The notes beneath the pieces were generated by a model. It searched no databases. It saw only the letters and a program-made list of their open reading frames with translations, and was not told the DNA's origin. The position numbers and the translations under genes were made by a program. Below are positions 10,750 through 21,879 of a stretch of 64,000 bases of DNA, in pieces (the stretch's first letter is position 1; each line of letters starts with the position of its first letter). The DNA comes from Hevea brasiliensis (taxonomy: Eukaryota > Streptophyta > Magnoliopsida > Malpighiales > Euphorbiaceae). The stretch is from the NCBI RefSeq assembly GCF_030052815.1, contig NC_079499.1:71067760-71131759 (forward strand), given 5' to 3'.

Positions 10750-11723
10750 TTATTATTTTATCCCAGCACTACTTAGTTGTGTGCTAGCATTAGAACTATA
10801 TGTTATGTTGCTATTCCTTTACATGGGAATGAATTTTGAAGTATTAGTGACTAGTCCTTTAGGATAAAAACTATAATAACAAGTATGATTGACATTAATT
10901 TTGGAAGAATTGTTAGCTAAAAGTATGTTCTAACACACCATAAATTATAAAGCTAATTGGCGAGCCTACTTAATGTAAGGCAAGAGGACCTAAAAGTAAG
11001 TTACAGTAATAGAATTGCTCTAGATGAGGGCAAAGATGTTACTGTTGGTAATTATCAAGAGATATTGTAATCAGAATCGGTTTAGGATATTAGTGGATTC
11101 GAGAAAGATAAGATGTTAGAAAACCTAGTCCATGAGGTTATAACGTAATGACTATGTAATGTTCTCAATGTTTGTATTGTAAGCTACAGATTACAGTACC
11201 GATATGGAATTATTGTGTAGAGCTACGTGCTTCCTCGTAGTACAATAAAATAAGAATATTTGTAAGTAATCTATAAATTGATACAGTTATGCCAGAATAG
11301 AGTACTATTACGAGAAATAAATGTGAAAATTTTAGTCAGAAATTTAAAACTTCAGAACTAGCCTGTCGAAAGACTACACTTGTAAGGTGGCTGGAGTCAG
11401 TAACTCAGTTACAATAATGTGACCTACCTGTACCACAGTAATTGCTATAAGTTTAGGGATATCAGTACGACTTATCATCCTCAGACGGATGGACAGTCGA
11501 AACAAGTGATTCAGGTAAATTCTGAAACTCATTGAGTTTCTGTAAATAATGAAATGAAATGATAATAATAACCTGTAAAATGTAATAAGCCCTCGAGAAT
11601 ATATTGAGAACTTGTGTCCTTAAATCTAAGGGGAGATGGGACAGATACCTCCCACTAACAAAATTTGTATACAATAATAAGTGTCAAGCTAGCATACAAA
11701 TGGCACCCTATGAAACATTATAA
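10750..11723 (+). other. Non-coding filler in place of pol (Gy-A)
   Basis: About 1 kb with no long frame, sitting where protease and reverse transcriptase should be. At 10831-10861 it still spells the protease block NFEVLVTSPLG and then hits a stop. The following sequence (caccataaattataaag, then aattggcgagccta, then agaattgctctagatga) is shared with both Gy-E internal regions (51760-52300 and 58190-58750). One orphan integrase piece lies inside it at 11456-11520. Confidence 0.8.
11456..11520 (+). pseudogene. Orphan integrase motif (Gy-A)
   Basis: In one frame this reads ISTTYHPQTDGQSKQVIQ, the gypsy integrase block that normally carries the catalytic Glu (here Lys). The integrase proper starts 200 bp downstream and has its own copy of the block at about 12007, so this is a second, displaced copy. 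It may come from recombination between integrase genes or from decay of an older pol. Confidence 0.75.
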
Positions 11724-12780
11724 GGGACTGGATAACTATGGATTTTGTGATGAGACTTTCGAGGACACAGAATAGTCATGAAGCAGTATGGGTCATAGTT
11801 GATAGACTAACCAAGTCTACTCACTTTTTGCCAGTCCGAATGGACTATAGTTGGAGAGATTGGCTAGACTGTACATAAATGAGATTGTAAAACTGCATGG
11901 AGTGCCAGTATCAATTGTATCTGACAGAGATCCTAGGTTCACTTCTAGATTCTGGGGTAGTCTTCAAAGAGCCCTAGGAACTAGATTGAACTTTAGCACA
12001 GCATTTCACCCATAGACAGATGGCCAGTCTGAGAGGGTAATTTAGATATTGGAGGATATGCTACGGGCTTGTGTGATTGAGTTTGAAAGTAGTTGGGATA
12101 TACATTTGCCTTTGATTGAGTTTGCTTATAACAACAGCTACCAATCAAGCATTGAGATGCCTCCATATGAAGCTTTATATGGCAGAGAGTGCAAAATTCC
12201 CCTATGTTGGGATGAAGTAGGTGAAAGGAAGATTATTGGATTAGAAATTGTTCAGCAGATAGAGGAAAAGATCAGATTGATCAGAGATTGACTCAAGGCT
12301 GCATCAGACCATCAGAAGTCCTATGTTGATATGAAGAGAAGAGATATTGAATATGCAGTGGGTGATAAGGTATTCCTCAAAGTTTCTCCTTGGAAGAGGA
12401 TTATGAGATTTGGCAGAAAGGGGAAACTGAGTCCTCGTTTCATCAGACCATATGGGTTCTGGAAAGAGTGGGTCCTTTGGCATATCGGTTAGCATTACCT
12501 CCAGAGCTAGAAAAGATACACAGTGTCTTCCATGTGTCCATGTTAAGGAGGTACAGATCTGACCCATCTCATGTTCTATCAGTTGAAGAGATTGAGGTAA
12601 ATCCAGACCTCTCATATGATGAAGAACCCACAGAAATTCTGGCATATGAGGTGAAACAGCTGAGGAACAAGCAGATACAGCTGGTTAAAGTGCTGTGGAA
12701 CCATCATTCAGGCCAGGAAGCTACTTGAGAACGTGAAGAGGACATGAGGTGACAGCACCCATAGCTATTCAGAAACTGAT
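11724..12780 (+). pseudogene. Gypsy integrase core and chromodomain-like tail (Gy-A)
   Basis: Begins at the MDFV block (first catalytic Asp). It continues through [28 protein letters not shown] (second Asp) and TDGQSERV (Glu intact, although the preceding HPQ codon is a stop). Then come [25 protein letters not shown] from 12064 and the GKLSPRFI and [15 protein letters not shown] blocks. The tail ends in a VKVLWNHHSGQEAT stretch, the chromodomain-like C-terminus of chromoviruses. It is broken by a frameshift near 11850, stops near 12013, 12043 and 12288, and another frameshift near 12450. The N-terminal HHCC domain is absent. The 3' end abuts the polypurine tract and 3' LTR. Confidence 0.92.
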
Positions 12781-12810
12781 GCCAGGTAAAATTTAAAGAC
12801 AAAATTTATT

Positions 12811-12827
12811 TTAAGGGAGGGAGAATT
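12811..12827 (+). other. Polypurine tract, Gy-A
   Basis: ttaagggagggagaat lies directly before the TG of the 3' LTR and would prime plus-strand cDNA. Confidence 0.85.
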
Positions 12828-14446
12828 GTAACACCCCTATGTTCGATAGTGCCTTCTACTGTTCCGGTGACAGTGTCTGTCCGGAGAGCTAGGATGCCTA
12901 GAACTACACTTAGATATGGGTGAGGAGACATAAAATAATGTAATACAAGAAAAGAAAAATACAAGAAAAACAAAGGAAAAATAATAGCAATGAAATGTAA
13001 CCAAGTTAAACGAGCCGAAAAACATAGCGATGGGTGACCGCACTGGAAAGTTGCGTCGTGGACCGTTGACTAGTCCTGGACCACGAGAAACCCTGAAAAA
13101 TATTTTTAAGACTTAAACAAACATCTATTGAAGTATAAATTTCATTAGAAATATCAAAGAAAAATTAATTAATTAGTATAAAGAAAAACGAGAAATCGAG
13201 AAAACGACAAAACTCGGTGTTACAGAAAATCGAGAATGCAACCCGAATAGGGGCATTGTGGTCATTTGACACCCCAAGTTGTCTTTTGACCTAAATTTCC
13301 ATTAAAAATAAATGATATTAAACTTTGAAAATACCATGAAAAATTAAAATGAGATACATTATGTAAATAGTGAAAGTGTGGTGGCCAAATTGCAAAAATT
13401 GGAAAGTTTAACATTAAAATAGATTTTTAATCAATTAGTGCTCCACTAACATCACTTAAGTGGACCTTTAATCAACCTTTGGATAGAAAATTCTGTCATC
13501 TTCAACCTTTGGAAGAGTGGCCGAAATGAACTCCATGGGAGATTCCATAGCCAAACTCACATCCACACCCATGCATCCATGATTCAAGCTTCCTTTTACC
13601 ATAAATCCTTCATTAAACCTTGCATACTCAGCTTCGGGAAAACGTTGGCAGCAAAAAGGAGAAGTTTGGGTGAGGTTTTGAAGAACTTAAAAAGTGGTAA
13701 GTGAGTGTTTTCAATTCTTGTTGCATTAAAAGTGTAACCAAGGTTGTGGGTAGTTGATTTATAGAAGAATTTTTGAAGTTTGATGTTTTAATAGAGATGT
13801 ACATTTTGGCAGCCATGGAAATTCAGTATATGTAGCTTTTTTTTACTTGTTTATGGTTGTTTAAGATGTTGTTATTGATGGCAGCATGGATATGTGTATA
13901 ATGTTTGGAATTGGGTATGTAAATGGGTTATGTTCATGTGGTTAAATGATGTAAATGGACTTTGGAAAATTCTGTATTATAGTGTGCATATTGAGAATGG
14001 TTACAAGCTGTCCAAAATGACCAAAAATGTTTTGTTAAATGTGTTAATGGTAAGGTACAAATTAGAATTGGCATGAAGGAAGTAGTTTGGTAAGTGTTGA
14101 ATATGTAATTGGTAAGTGATGAGAAGTGTGTAGTAGGGCAGTGTGTGTTTTGGCTTGGAACCTTAAGTGTGTGACTCCAATTGCTATGAGACCAATTGGA
14201 GGTGAAACTAGGCACAAAATGTGCCAACTTTCATGAAGGAAGCTTACCAAAATTCTGCCTAGAAGGTGACTTGAAAAATGACCAAATCCGGATTAGTGAC
14301 TTGAAAGCCTGAAAATTGACCATTTAGTCAGTAGTAAGTGTTTTGACCATAACTCACTCAAAACAGGTCCAATTGACCTGAAATTTTTACCATGAATAGT
14401 TTAGACGTATATCTACAATTCTTATGAAGGCACTAAAGCCTAGAAA
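12828..14446 (+). repeat. 3' LTR of Gy-A, first piece
   Basis: Starts TGTAACAC and matches 6034-7660 of the 5' LTR closely. It is cut at 14446 by Gy-B, with its last five bases (agaaa) duplicated at 20729-20733. Confidence 0.95.
13013..13062 (+). promoter_or_regulatory. 5S-like segment, Gy-A 3' LTR
   Basis: AAGTTAAACGAG and GATGGGTGACC in the same order as at 6211. The CTGGGAAGT block is changed to CTGGAAAGT. T5 follows at 13103-13107. Confidence 0.75.
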
Positions 14447-14615
14447 TGTAACACCCTCCCGGTAACCACTCCGTACATTCTACTGTTCCGGTGACCGGTG
14501 TCGGTCTGGACAGCTAGAATGTCCGGAAAAATATTTAAACTAAAGTCAGGAACCATAATTAACTCAAATATTAATAAGAAAAATTTAGTAAAAATTTTAG
14601 AAATAAAATACAACC

Positions 14616-14665
14616 AAGTTAAACGAGCCGGTGCCCAAGCGATGGGTAACCGGAGGGAAGTTGCG
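14616..14665 (+). promoter_or_regulatory. 5S-like segment, Gy-B 5' LTR
   Basis: AAGTTAAACGAG, then AGCGATGGGTAACC (one change from the 5S C box), then GGGAAGT. It lies 169 bp from the LTR start, with T5 at 14710-14714. Confidence 0.75.
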
Positions 14666-16191
14666 TTCGAACGAGGAGCCCTAGACCCGGGGGAAAAATT
14701 ATAAAATAATTTTTGGGACTCCAGAGAAGGGTAATTGACGTTCCCATGGCATTAGAATGCCAAGAAAATACCTAGAAAAATTTTTCAATCGGTACAGACG
14801 ATTTTGACCCATTAAGCCAAACGGAGGGCATTTTGGTCATTTCGCCTTCCGAGGTGATTTTTGGCCGACTTGTCCAGTTGAGTAAATAATTAATATAACA
14901 TTAAATATGAATAAACATTACTAGAAATGAAATTTGAAATAAGTAGTGAAAGAAAAGAAAAGAAAATGCAAAATAATGCAAAAATGACATCATATGAGGT
15001 CACTCACTTACTCACCAACCAATCAAAATTAAGCTATCAATTGACTAACAAATAAAAAGACAAAATGAAGACCAAAATAGGAAAGAAAGTGCAGCAGCCA
15101 CCCTCCCCAAGAAACCATGTCCAAAAGACCAAAGCAAGAGGACCAAAACTCAGCCCCAATCCGGATACCCTGCACTGAATTCTGCAGAATTGACCAAATG
15201 AACAGTAACTGTTCATTTGGCCATAACTCACTGTAGATTTGGTCAATTGGCCTGAAATTTTTACAGCAACAAGTTAAGACATATACAAACAACTTTCATG
15301 AAGGAACCTACCCCAAATTATGGCCAGAACCCATTCAACCAAGTGACTCAAGTTACTGTTCATGCATTGTAGATATGGTAAATTTCTGCAGAATGCATAT
15401 CCGGACAGCTTGGGTTTTTGAGCCATATCTGGAGCTACAAAACTCCAAATGGAGTGATTCAAAAAAGGAAATTCAACTAGACAAAATAAGGAACAACTTT
15501 CATGTTTTACATTTCCTCAAATTCCAACAGTAACAGTGTCCAATGGAACAGTGAAGTTGACTCACCAAAATTGAAAAATCTATTTGTGTTGAGTTACACT
15601 TTGGAATGGCAAAAACACTTAATGCCAACAAGTTTTAAACACCAAATGTGGTATGTTGGGAGTGCCAAAGTTGATGTACACATTTTTATTCTAAAAGTCA
15701 ACATTTTTGTTGACCAATGATGAATAGTGACACCAAAAAAATTGAAATTCACAAATTGACAAATTTAAGAGTTTTAAATGCCCTAGTATACCTAACAAGA
15801 TTGGTTTGGATAGTTTGGCATGCCAATAGGGTTCAGTTAGCAGTACTGCACATGGCAAAAATGCCATTCTGTGATTTCATGGCTTTTAGCCATTCTGACT
15901 TTGCATTGAGACTTGGCCTTGTGCCTGATATTATTTACTGACTTGTTATTGTTCTTTTGCACACCGGAGATACATATGTGACCGATGGTGTGGCCCGAGG
16001 TACTAGGTACCCAGTGCGGTTTACCCGTTATCGATCCGATCGTCTAGTGTAGGTTACTTGGGGCAACCAAATGAATAAAAGTGAACAACGTTAATGAAAC
16101 AATGAATATATCAATACCAAACAAAGAAAGCATACACATTCTCTACACATTTATTTTCTTGCTATTTTCTTTTATTATATTATTGCACCAC

Positions 16192-16229
16192 TAAGCATTA
16201 TTGCTTAGCGCGTTGCTTTTGCCATGCGT
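16192..16229 (+). other. Twin hairpins, Gy-B 5' LTR
   Basis: TAAGCA (16192-16197) pairs perfectly with TGCTTA (16202-16207). A weaker second stem follows to 16229. The 3' LTR copy (20062-20099) has GCGTG/CACGC in the second stem, which pairs perfectly. Confidence 0.7.
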
Positions 16230-16864
16230 AGGTACTGGAGATCCCGATCGCGAGCCTAGTAGACCACAGACTGGGTGAGTCCATCCGCGCTTCGCTGTTC
16301 ATGTCACCTCGTCACCTGCAGTGCATTGGTAGGACACTAGATGTCATTTTGTCATTTTGTAATTAAATTTTTATTTCTCATATGTATTTGGGATTTATGT
16401 AATGTATTTTGAGCTTATTGTAAATAATAAAGATTTATGGTCATGTATGGTATTAATTTGAGTATTTAATGGTTGTTTATATATGAGAACCCTGAGAAAG
16501 GGATGTTTTGAGCAATGAAAAGGTTGTTGAGACTTGAAATTGAAAAATTGTTGATATCTTGATATTGAGTTTTGTGATGATATTGGAGTTGAGAATGAAT
16601 GAAATTGTATATTGGAAGTGTTTTTAACAGGTTCCGAAGAACGGTTTTCTCCATTTTTAGCCGGTACTCTGCCGGATTTTCTTTAAAATTTTCGGAACCT
16701 TAAATGAATAATACTTTTGATAAATGGTTTAAATAAATTGTATTTCATAAATTATATGCAAAATCATTGTCTAAATTAATTGAGGAATATTAGAGTGTGC
16801 CGGTACACCAGGTGGCATTACTTACTCGGGTATACTGTACACGGGTAAGGGGTGTCACATTTAG

Positions 16865-16877
16865 TGGTATCAGAGCA
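16865..16877 (+). other. Primer binding site, Gy-B
   Basis: TGGTATCAGAGCA, five bases after the LTR; initiator tRNA-Met type. Confidence 0.93.
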
Positions 16878-16986
16878 CGGTTTAGGCGTTTCTGGGCCTA
16901 GATTGAGTCCATACCATGCATTGCATTTGTAAGAGTCGAGGTGACACTAACGCAGATCTGTTTATCTTTCTTATTTTTAATAGGAT

Positions 16987-17870
16987 ATGGATCCTTCATC
17001 TCAGAGAGCCGTTGAGGAGGAAGTGGAGAGTCATGCTCCACTGCAGCAGTGAGGCTGGGGGCATGAGAGAATGCGCTCCGACTCAAGCAGAGCCTGTTCA
17101 GCCTCCACAGGCCATGTTCCAACAAATGGCCGACTTCTTTAGACAAATGGCCAGAGTAATGCCAGCACCACCACCACCACCACCAGTTCCACAGCAGAAA
17201 TCCCACCTGGAAAGGTTAAGAAAGTTTAGGGCGGTGGATTTTTATGGCAAGAGAGAAGATGACTCAGTGGCAGCGGAGAATTGGTTGAACAGAACAGGCA
17301 GAGTCCTAAAACAACTTCATCGCACCCAGAGCGTAACTTAGAAGTCGCTATATCCTTGTTACAAGACGATGCCTACGGATGGTGGGACACTGTGTCCGAT
17401 GAAGTGCAGAAGTCGTAATTTGGGACTTCTTCCTCTCTGAGTTCAAGAAGAAATATGTGGGTGTTGTATACCTGGAAGAGAGAAGAAGGGAATTCATTAA
17501 CCTGAGGCAGAGACAGTTGTCAGTGGCCGAGTATGAGAAGGAGTTTGTTCGGTTAAGCCGCTATGGAAGGGAAATAGTCCCTAACGAAGCTGAAAGGTGC
17601 AAGAGATTTGAAGAGGGATTGAATGACAATATCAAGATACAGCTCACTGCCTTGGGAATCACAGAATTTAACAAGCTAGTGGAAGCTACAATAAGGGTTG
17701 AAAAAGTGAGAATCAATGAGCAGACCAGAAGGGAGAGACAGCAGAAGAGGGGACCAGGTCAGTCTAGTTCCACCCTTGGATTTGGGAAGAAGTTTAAGGG
17801 TCCTCCTGCACAGAGTTCGGGTCAGCCACAGGGTCAGGGTCAGTCTCAGGGGCCCAGGCCACACTTCACC
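16987..17870 (+). pseudogene. Gypsy gag (Gy-B)
   Basis: The likely start is the ATG at 16987 (MDPSSQRAVEEEVESHAP). That frame meets a stop near 17050, and coding similarity moves to another frame (AMFQQMADFFRQMARVMP, then a proline run, then RKFRAVDFYGKREDDSVAAENWL). It moves again near 17340 (LEVAISLLQDDAYGWWDT). From 17457 one long frame runs through EYEKEFVRLSRYGREIVP and ERCKRFEEGLNDNIKIQL, the retrotransposon gag core, into a Gln/Gly-rich tail. There is no CCHC knuckle: the deletion junction near 17870 removed it. Gag would form the particle shell, but this copy is frameshifted at least twice. Confidence 0.88.
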
Positions 17871-18291
17871 CCTAAAGGTGTCACCATGGAAGAAAGTGTT
17901 GAGGTTTGGAAGAAAAGGTAAGTTGAGCCCTAGGTTTATTGGCCCATATGAAGTTATTGAACGTGTGGGTCCAGTGGCCTATAGGCTAGCTTTACCTCCA
18001 GAGCTGGACAAGATCCACAATGTGTTCCATGTATCCATGCTCAGAAGATACCGCTCAGACCCTTCACATGTTATCTCCAGAGAAGAAATTGAAATACAAC
18101 CGGATTTGACATATGAAGAAGAACCTCTACGGATCCTAGCTCGGGAAGTGAAAGAGTTGAGGAACAAACAGATTCCATTGGTGAAAGTGCTTTGGAGGCA
18201 CCACAACACCGAGGAAGCAACTTGGGAAAGTGAAGAGTCGATGAGGCAACAGTTCCCTCAACTGTTTGCATCAGGTAAATTTCGAGGATGA
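17868..18291 (+). pseudogene. Integrase C-terminal tail with chromodomain-like end (Gy-B)
   Basis: Directly after the gag tail the sequence reads [20 protein letters not shown], then [20 protein letters not shown], then [16 protein letters not shown]. It ends [16 protein letters not shown] followed by MRQQFPQLF. These are the SH3-like C-terminal domain and chromodomain-like tail of chromovirus integrases. It lies in a different frame from the long gag frame (17457-17921), which runs on into a stop, so the fusion is out of frame. No catalytic residue is present. It may persist only because the adjacent polypurine tract and LTR boundary must be kept. Confidence 0.92.
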
Positions 18292-18298
18292 AATTTAA

Positions 18299-18314
18299 AT
18301 TAGAGGGGAAGAGT
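18299..18314 (+). other. Polypurine tract, Gy-B
   Basis: attagaggggaagagt directly before the 3' LTR. Confidence 0.85.
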
Positions 18315-20728
18315 TGTAACACCCTCCCGATAACTACTCCTTACATTCTACTATTCCAGTGACCGGTGTCGGTCTGGACAGCTAGAATGTCCGGAAAAAT
18401 ATTTAAACTAAAGTCAGGAACCATAATTAACTCAAATATTAATAAGAAAAATTTAGTAAAAATTTTAGAAATAAAATACAACCAAGTTAAACGAGCCGGT
18501 GCCCAAGCGATGGGTAACCGGAGGGAAGTTGCGGTTCTCGTAACGAGGAGCCCTAGACCCGGGGGAAAAATTATAAAATAATTTTTGGGACTCCAGAGAA
18601 GGGTAATTGAGGTTCCCATGGCATTAGAATGCCAAGAAAATACCTAGAAAAAATTTTCAATCGGTACAGACGATTTTGACCCGTTAAGCCAAACAGAGGG
18701 CATTTTGGTCATTTCGCCTTTCGAGGTGATTTTTGGCCGACTTGTCCAGTTGAGTAAATAATTAATATAACATTAAATATGAATAAACATTACTAGAAAT
18801 GAAATTTGAAATAAGTAGTGAAAGAAAAGAAAAGAAAATGCAAAATAATGCAAAAATGACATCATATGAGGTCACTCACTTACTCACCAACCAATCAAAA
18901 TTAAGCTATCAATTGACTAACAAATAAAAAGACAAAATGAAGACCAAAATAGGAAAGAAAGTGCAGCAGCCACCCTCCCCAAGAAATCATGCCCAAAAGA
19001 CCAAAGCAAGAGGACCAAAACTCAGCCCCAATCCGGATACCCTGCACTGAATTCTGCAGAATTGACCAAATGAACAGTAACTGTTCATTTGGCCATAACT
19101 CACTGTAGATTTAGTCAATTGGCCTGAAATTTTTACAGCAATAAGTTAAGACATAGAAAAACAACTTTCATGAAGGAACCTACCCCAAATTATGGCCAGA
19201 ACCCATTCAACCAAGTGACTTAAGTTACTGTTCATGCATTGTAGATATGGTAAATTTCTGCAGAATACATATCCGGATAGCTTGGGTTTTTGAGCCATAT
19301 CTGGAGCTACAAAACTCCAAATGGAGTGATTCAAAAAAGGAAATTCAACTAGACAAAATAAGGAACAACTTTCATGTTTTACATTTCCTCAAATTCCAAC
19401 AGTAACAGTGTCCAATGGAACAGTGAAATTGACTCACCAAAATTGAAAAATCTGTTTGTGTTGAGTTACACTTTGGAATGGCAAAAACACTTAATGCCAA
19501 CAAGTTTTAAACACCAAATGTGGTATGTTGGGAGTGCCAAAGTTGATGTACACATTTTTATTCTAAAAGTCAACATTTTTGTTGACCAATGATGAATAGT
19601 GACACCAAAAAAATTGAAATTCACAAATTGACAAATTTAAGAGTTTTAAATGCCCTAGTATACCTAACAAGATTGGTTTGGATAGTTTGGCATGCCAATA
19701 GGGTTCGATTAGCGATCGCACATGGCAAAAATGCCATTCTGTGATTTCATGGCTTTTAGCCATTCGACTTTGCATTGAGACTTGGCCTTGTGCGATATTA
19801 TTTACTTGTTAGCATTGCATTTGCACACGGGAGATGCATATGTGACCGATGGTGTGACGGCCCGAGGTACTAGGTACCCAAAGGCCGATTTACCCGTTAT
19901 CCATCCGATGCGTCTAGTGTAGGTTACTTGTGGCAACCAAATGAATAAAAGTTAACAACGTTAATGAAACAATGAATATATCAATACCAAACAAAGAAAG
20001 CATACACATTCTCTACACATTTATTTTCTTACTATTTTCTTTTATTATATTATTGCACCACTAAGCATTATTGCTTAGCGTGTTGCTTTTGCCACGCGTA
20101 GGTACTGGAGATCCCGATCACGAGCCCAGTAGACCACGGTCGGGTGAGTCCATCGTGATTCGCTCGATGTCCGTGTCACCTCTTACCCCAGTGCATTGGT
20201 AGGACACTAGATGTCATTTTGTCATTTTGTAATTAAATTTTTATTTCTCATATGTATTTGGGATTTATGTAATGTATTTTGAGCTTATTGTAAATAATAA
20301 AGATTTATGGTCATGTATGGTATTAATTTGAGTATTTAATGGTTGTTTATATATGAGAACCCTGAGAAAGGGATGTTTTGAGCAATGAAAAGGTTGTTGA
20401 GACCTGAAATTGAAAAATTGTTGATATCTTGATATTGAGTTTTGTGATGATATTGGAGTTGAGAATGAATGAAATTGTATATTGGAATTGTTTTTAACAG
20501 GTTCAAGAAGCAGTTTTCTACATTTTTAGCCATTACTACTTAGTATTTTCTTTAAAATTTTCGGAACCTTAAATGAATAATACTTTTGATAAATGGTTTA
20601 AATAAATTGTATTTCATAAATTATATGCAAAAGAATTGTCTAAATTAATTGAGGAATATTAGAGTGTGCCGGTACACCAGGTGGCATTACTTACTCGGGT
20701 ATACTGTACACGGGTAAGGGGTGTCACA
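18315..20728 (+). repeat. 3' LTR of Gy-B (2,414 bp)
   Basis: Nearly identical to 14447-16859 for most of its length. Differences cluster in short tracts (19700-19920, 20130-20190 and 20500-20550) where CAG/CTG sites in one copy are replaced or shifted in the other. It holds the 5S-like segment (18484-18533) with T5 at 18582-18586, and the twin hairpins (20062-20099). Confidence 0.96.
18484..18533 (+). promoter_or_regulatory. 5S-like segment, Gy-B 3' LTR
   Basis: Same arrangement and bases as 14616-14665, 169 bp from the LTR start. Confidence 0.75.
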
Positions 20729-20733
20729 AGAAA
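20729..20733. repeat. Target-site duplication of Gy-B, right
   Basis: agaaa, identical to 14442-14446. Host LTR sequence resumes with tggccagaatcaagcc, matching 7657 onward in the Gy-A 5' LTR. Confidence 0.95.
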
Positions 20734-21650
20734 TGGCCAGAATCAAGCCAAATAGCTTGCACAAGTTCGGGTATAAAAACTAGTCGAACCAAAAGTGACC
20801 TAAAAATGACATAAGCCTACCATTTTAGTGCATTCTGTCCAGCATTGGTAAATTGACCATATCTTGGTCTACACAACTTAGAATGACAAGAAATTTTTCC
20901 CCGCATGCAATAAGACATAGATCTACAAGTTTGTAGTTTGGATCAAAACCCGAAAACCGAGGGAACTAGGTCGTCCGGCTAGGTCAAAATAGTACACCAA
21001 AATTCGGAATTGCAATAAAATGTAATACACTTGAAAATGAATTTGGTAACGTATACCAACACTAAAGGGCTATAAAATGTGACATATTGGTAACATTGGA
21101 ATTGACTCACTTAGAGTGCATCAAGAGTCAACATTATAAGTTGACTAATGAAATGAATTGAACGGAATAGTATCAAGAAAATTTAGATATTGGATTTTTT
21201 GGTTGGAAACAAATTCATTGAGTACTAAAACAATTTAAATTGTGTGTTTCAGTTGATAAAGATATTGAGAAGCGTAAAGAACATTGAGTCAAGGCCTAGG
21301 AGCGACTCAAATCAGATTTGTGCACAACTAGTTTTTAACTGATTTTGTTCTGAATATTTCATGTGATTAAATGATATTTTTTCTTATGTATTATGTTTAA
21401 TAAGCATTGGATTTAATTCAATGATTATTAAAATTGTTATAGTATGTATGAATTTAGCTTCGTGAAATGGTATTTCTATAAGTATTAAGCATTGTTGTGA
21501 ATTGAATAAATTATGTTTTTGGAAAATTGTGATAGAACATGTTTTGAACTGTGATGGGCAATTTGCATGGAAAAATGCAAATTTATGATTTGAATTGGGA
21601 TGAGTATAAAAATTATTGGATATTAGAATTGACTTTGAATCGAATTGTAT
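20734..21650 (+). repeat. 3' LTR of Gy-A, second piece
   Basis: Continues the Gy-A LTR (matches about 7660-8570). It ends in tgtat at 21646-21650, duplicated at 37736-37740 by the Gy-C insertion. Confidence 0.95.
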
Positions 21651-21820
21651 TGTAACACCCCTATTTGTATAGCCTAGTATATTTCACCGTGCCGGTGACC
21701 GTTGTCAGTCCGGACAATTAAGAGGATTAGAACCACACTTAAGACAACTAAATAAGCTATAAACATAAATAATTAGTAAATGCCAATTAGTTAAGTATGA
21801 ATAAGAAAAACAGAACATAA

Positions 21821-21879
21821 GAAGTTAAACGAGCCGAGAGTCACAGCAATGGGTGACCTTCTTGGGAAAGACTGCGAAG
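21821..21879 (+). promoter_or_regulatory. 5S-like segment, Gy-C LTR (best preserved)
   Basis: GAAGTTAAACGAGC, then GAGAGT, then ATGGGTGACCTTCTTGGGAA. Plant 5S rRNA has GAAGTTAAGCGTGC, GAGAGT and ATGGGTGACCTCCTGGGAA in the same order. The middle block, kept only here, makes chance similarity unlikely. Only a T4 run (21884-21887) follows. Confidence 0.85.

Larger units (their letters stand above)
14447..16859 (+). repeat. 5' LTR of Gy-B (2,413 bp)
   Basis: TGTAACACCCTCCC to GGTGTCACA. It contains a 5S-like segment (14616-14665), T5 (14710-14714), a near-palindrome (14984-15003), 'cataactc' modules (about 15220 and 15420) and the twin hairpins (16192-16229). Confidence 0.96.
14447..20728 (+). 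mobile_element. Gy-B, compact non-autonomous gypsy element
   Basis: Complete 6,282-bp insertion inside the 3' LTR of Gy-A, with perfect 5-bp duplications agaaa (14442-14446 and 20729-20733). The LTRs are 2,413 and 2,414 bp and nearly identical by eye, so it is young. The internal region is only 1,455 bp: gag joined directly to the last part of integrase, with protease, reverse transcriptase, RNase H and most of integrase deleted. It must have been copied by enzymes from another element. Confidence 0.96.

Noticed and set aside
13934..14227. Repeated reverse-strand frames of about 97 codons in Gy-A, Gy-D and other gypsy LTRs
   Set aside because: They recur because the LTRs are repeated. They have low-complexity composition, no family motif and no conservation of frame beyond nucleotide identity.
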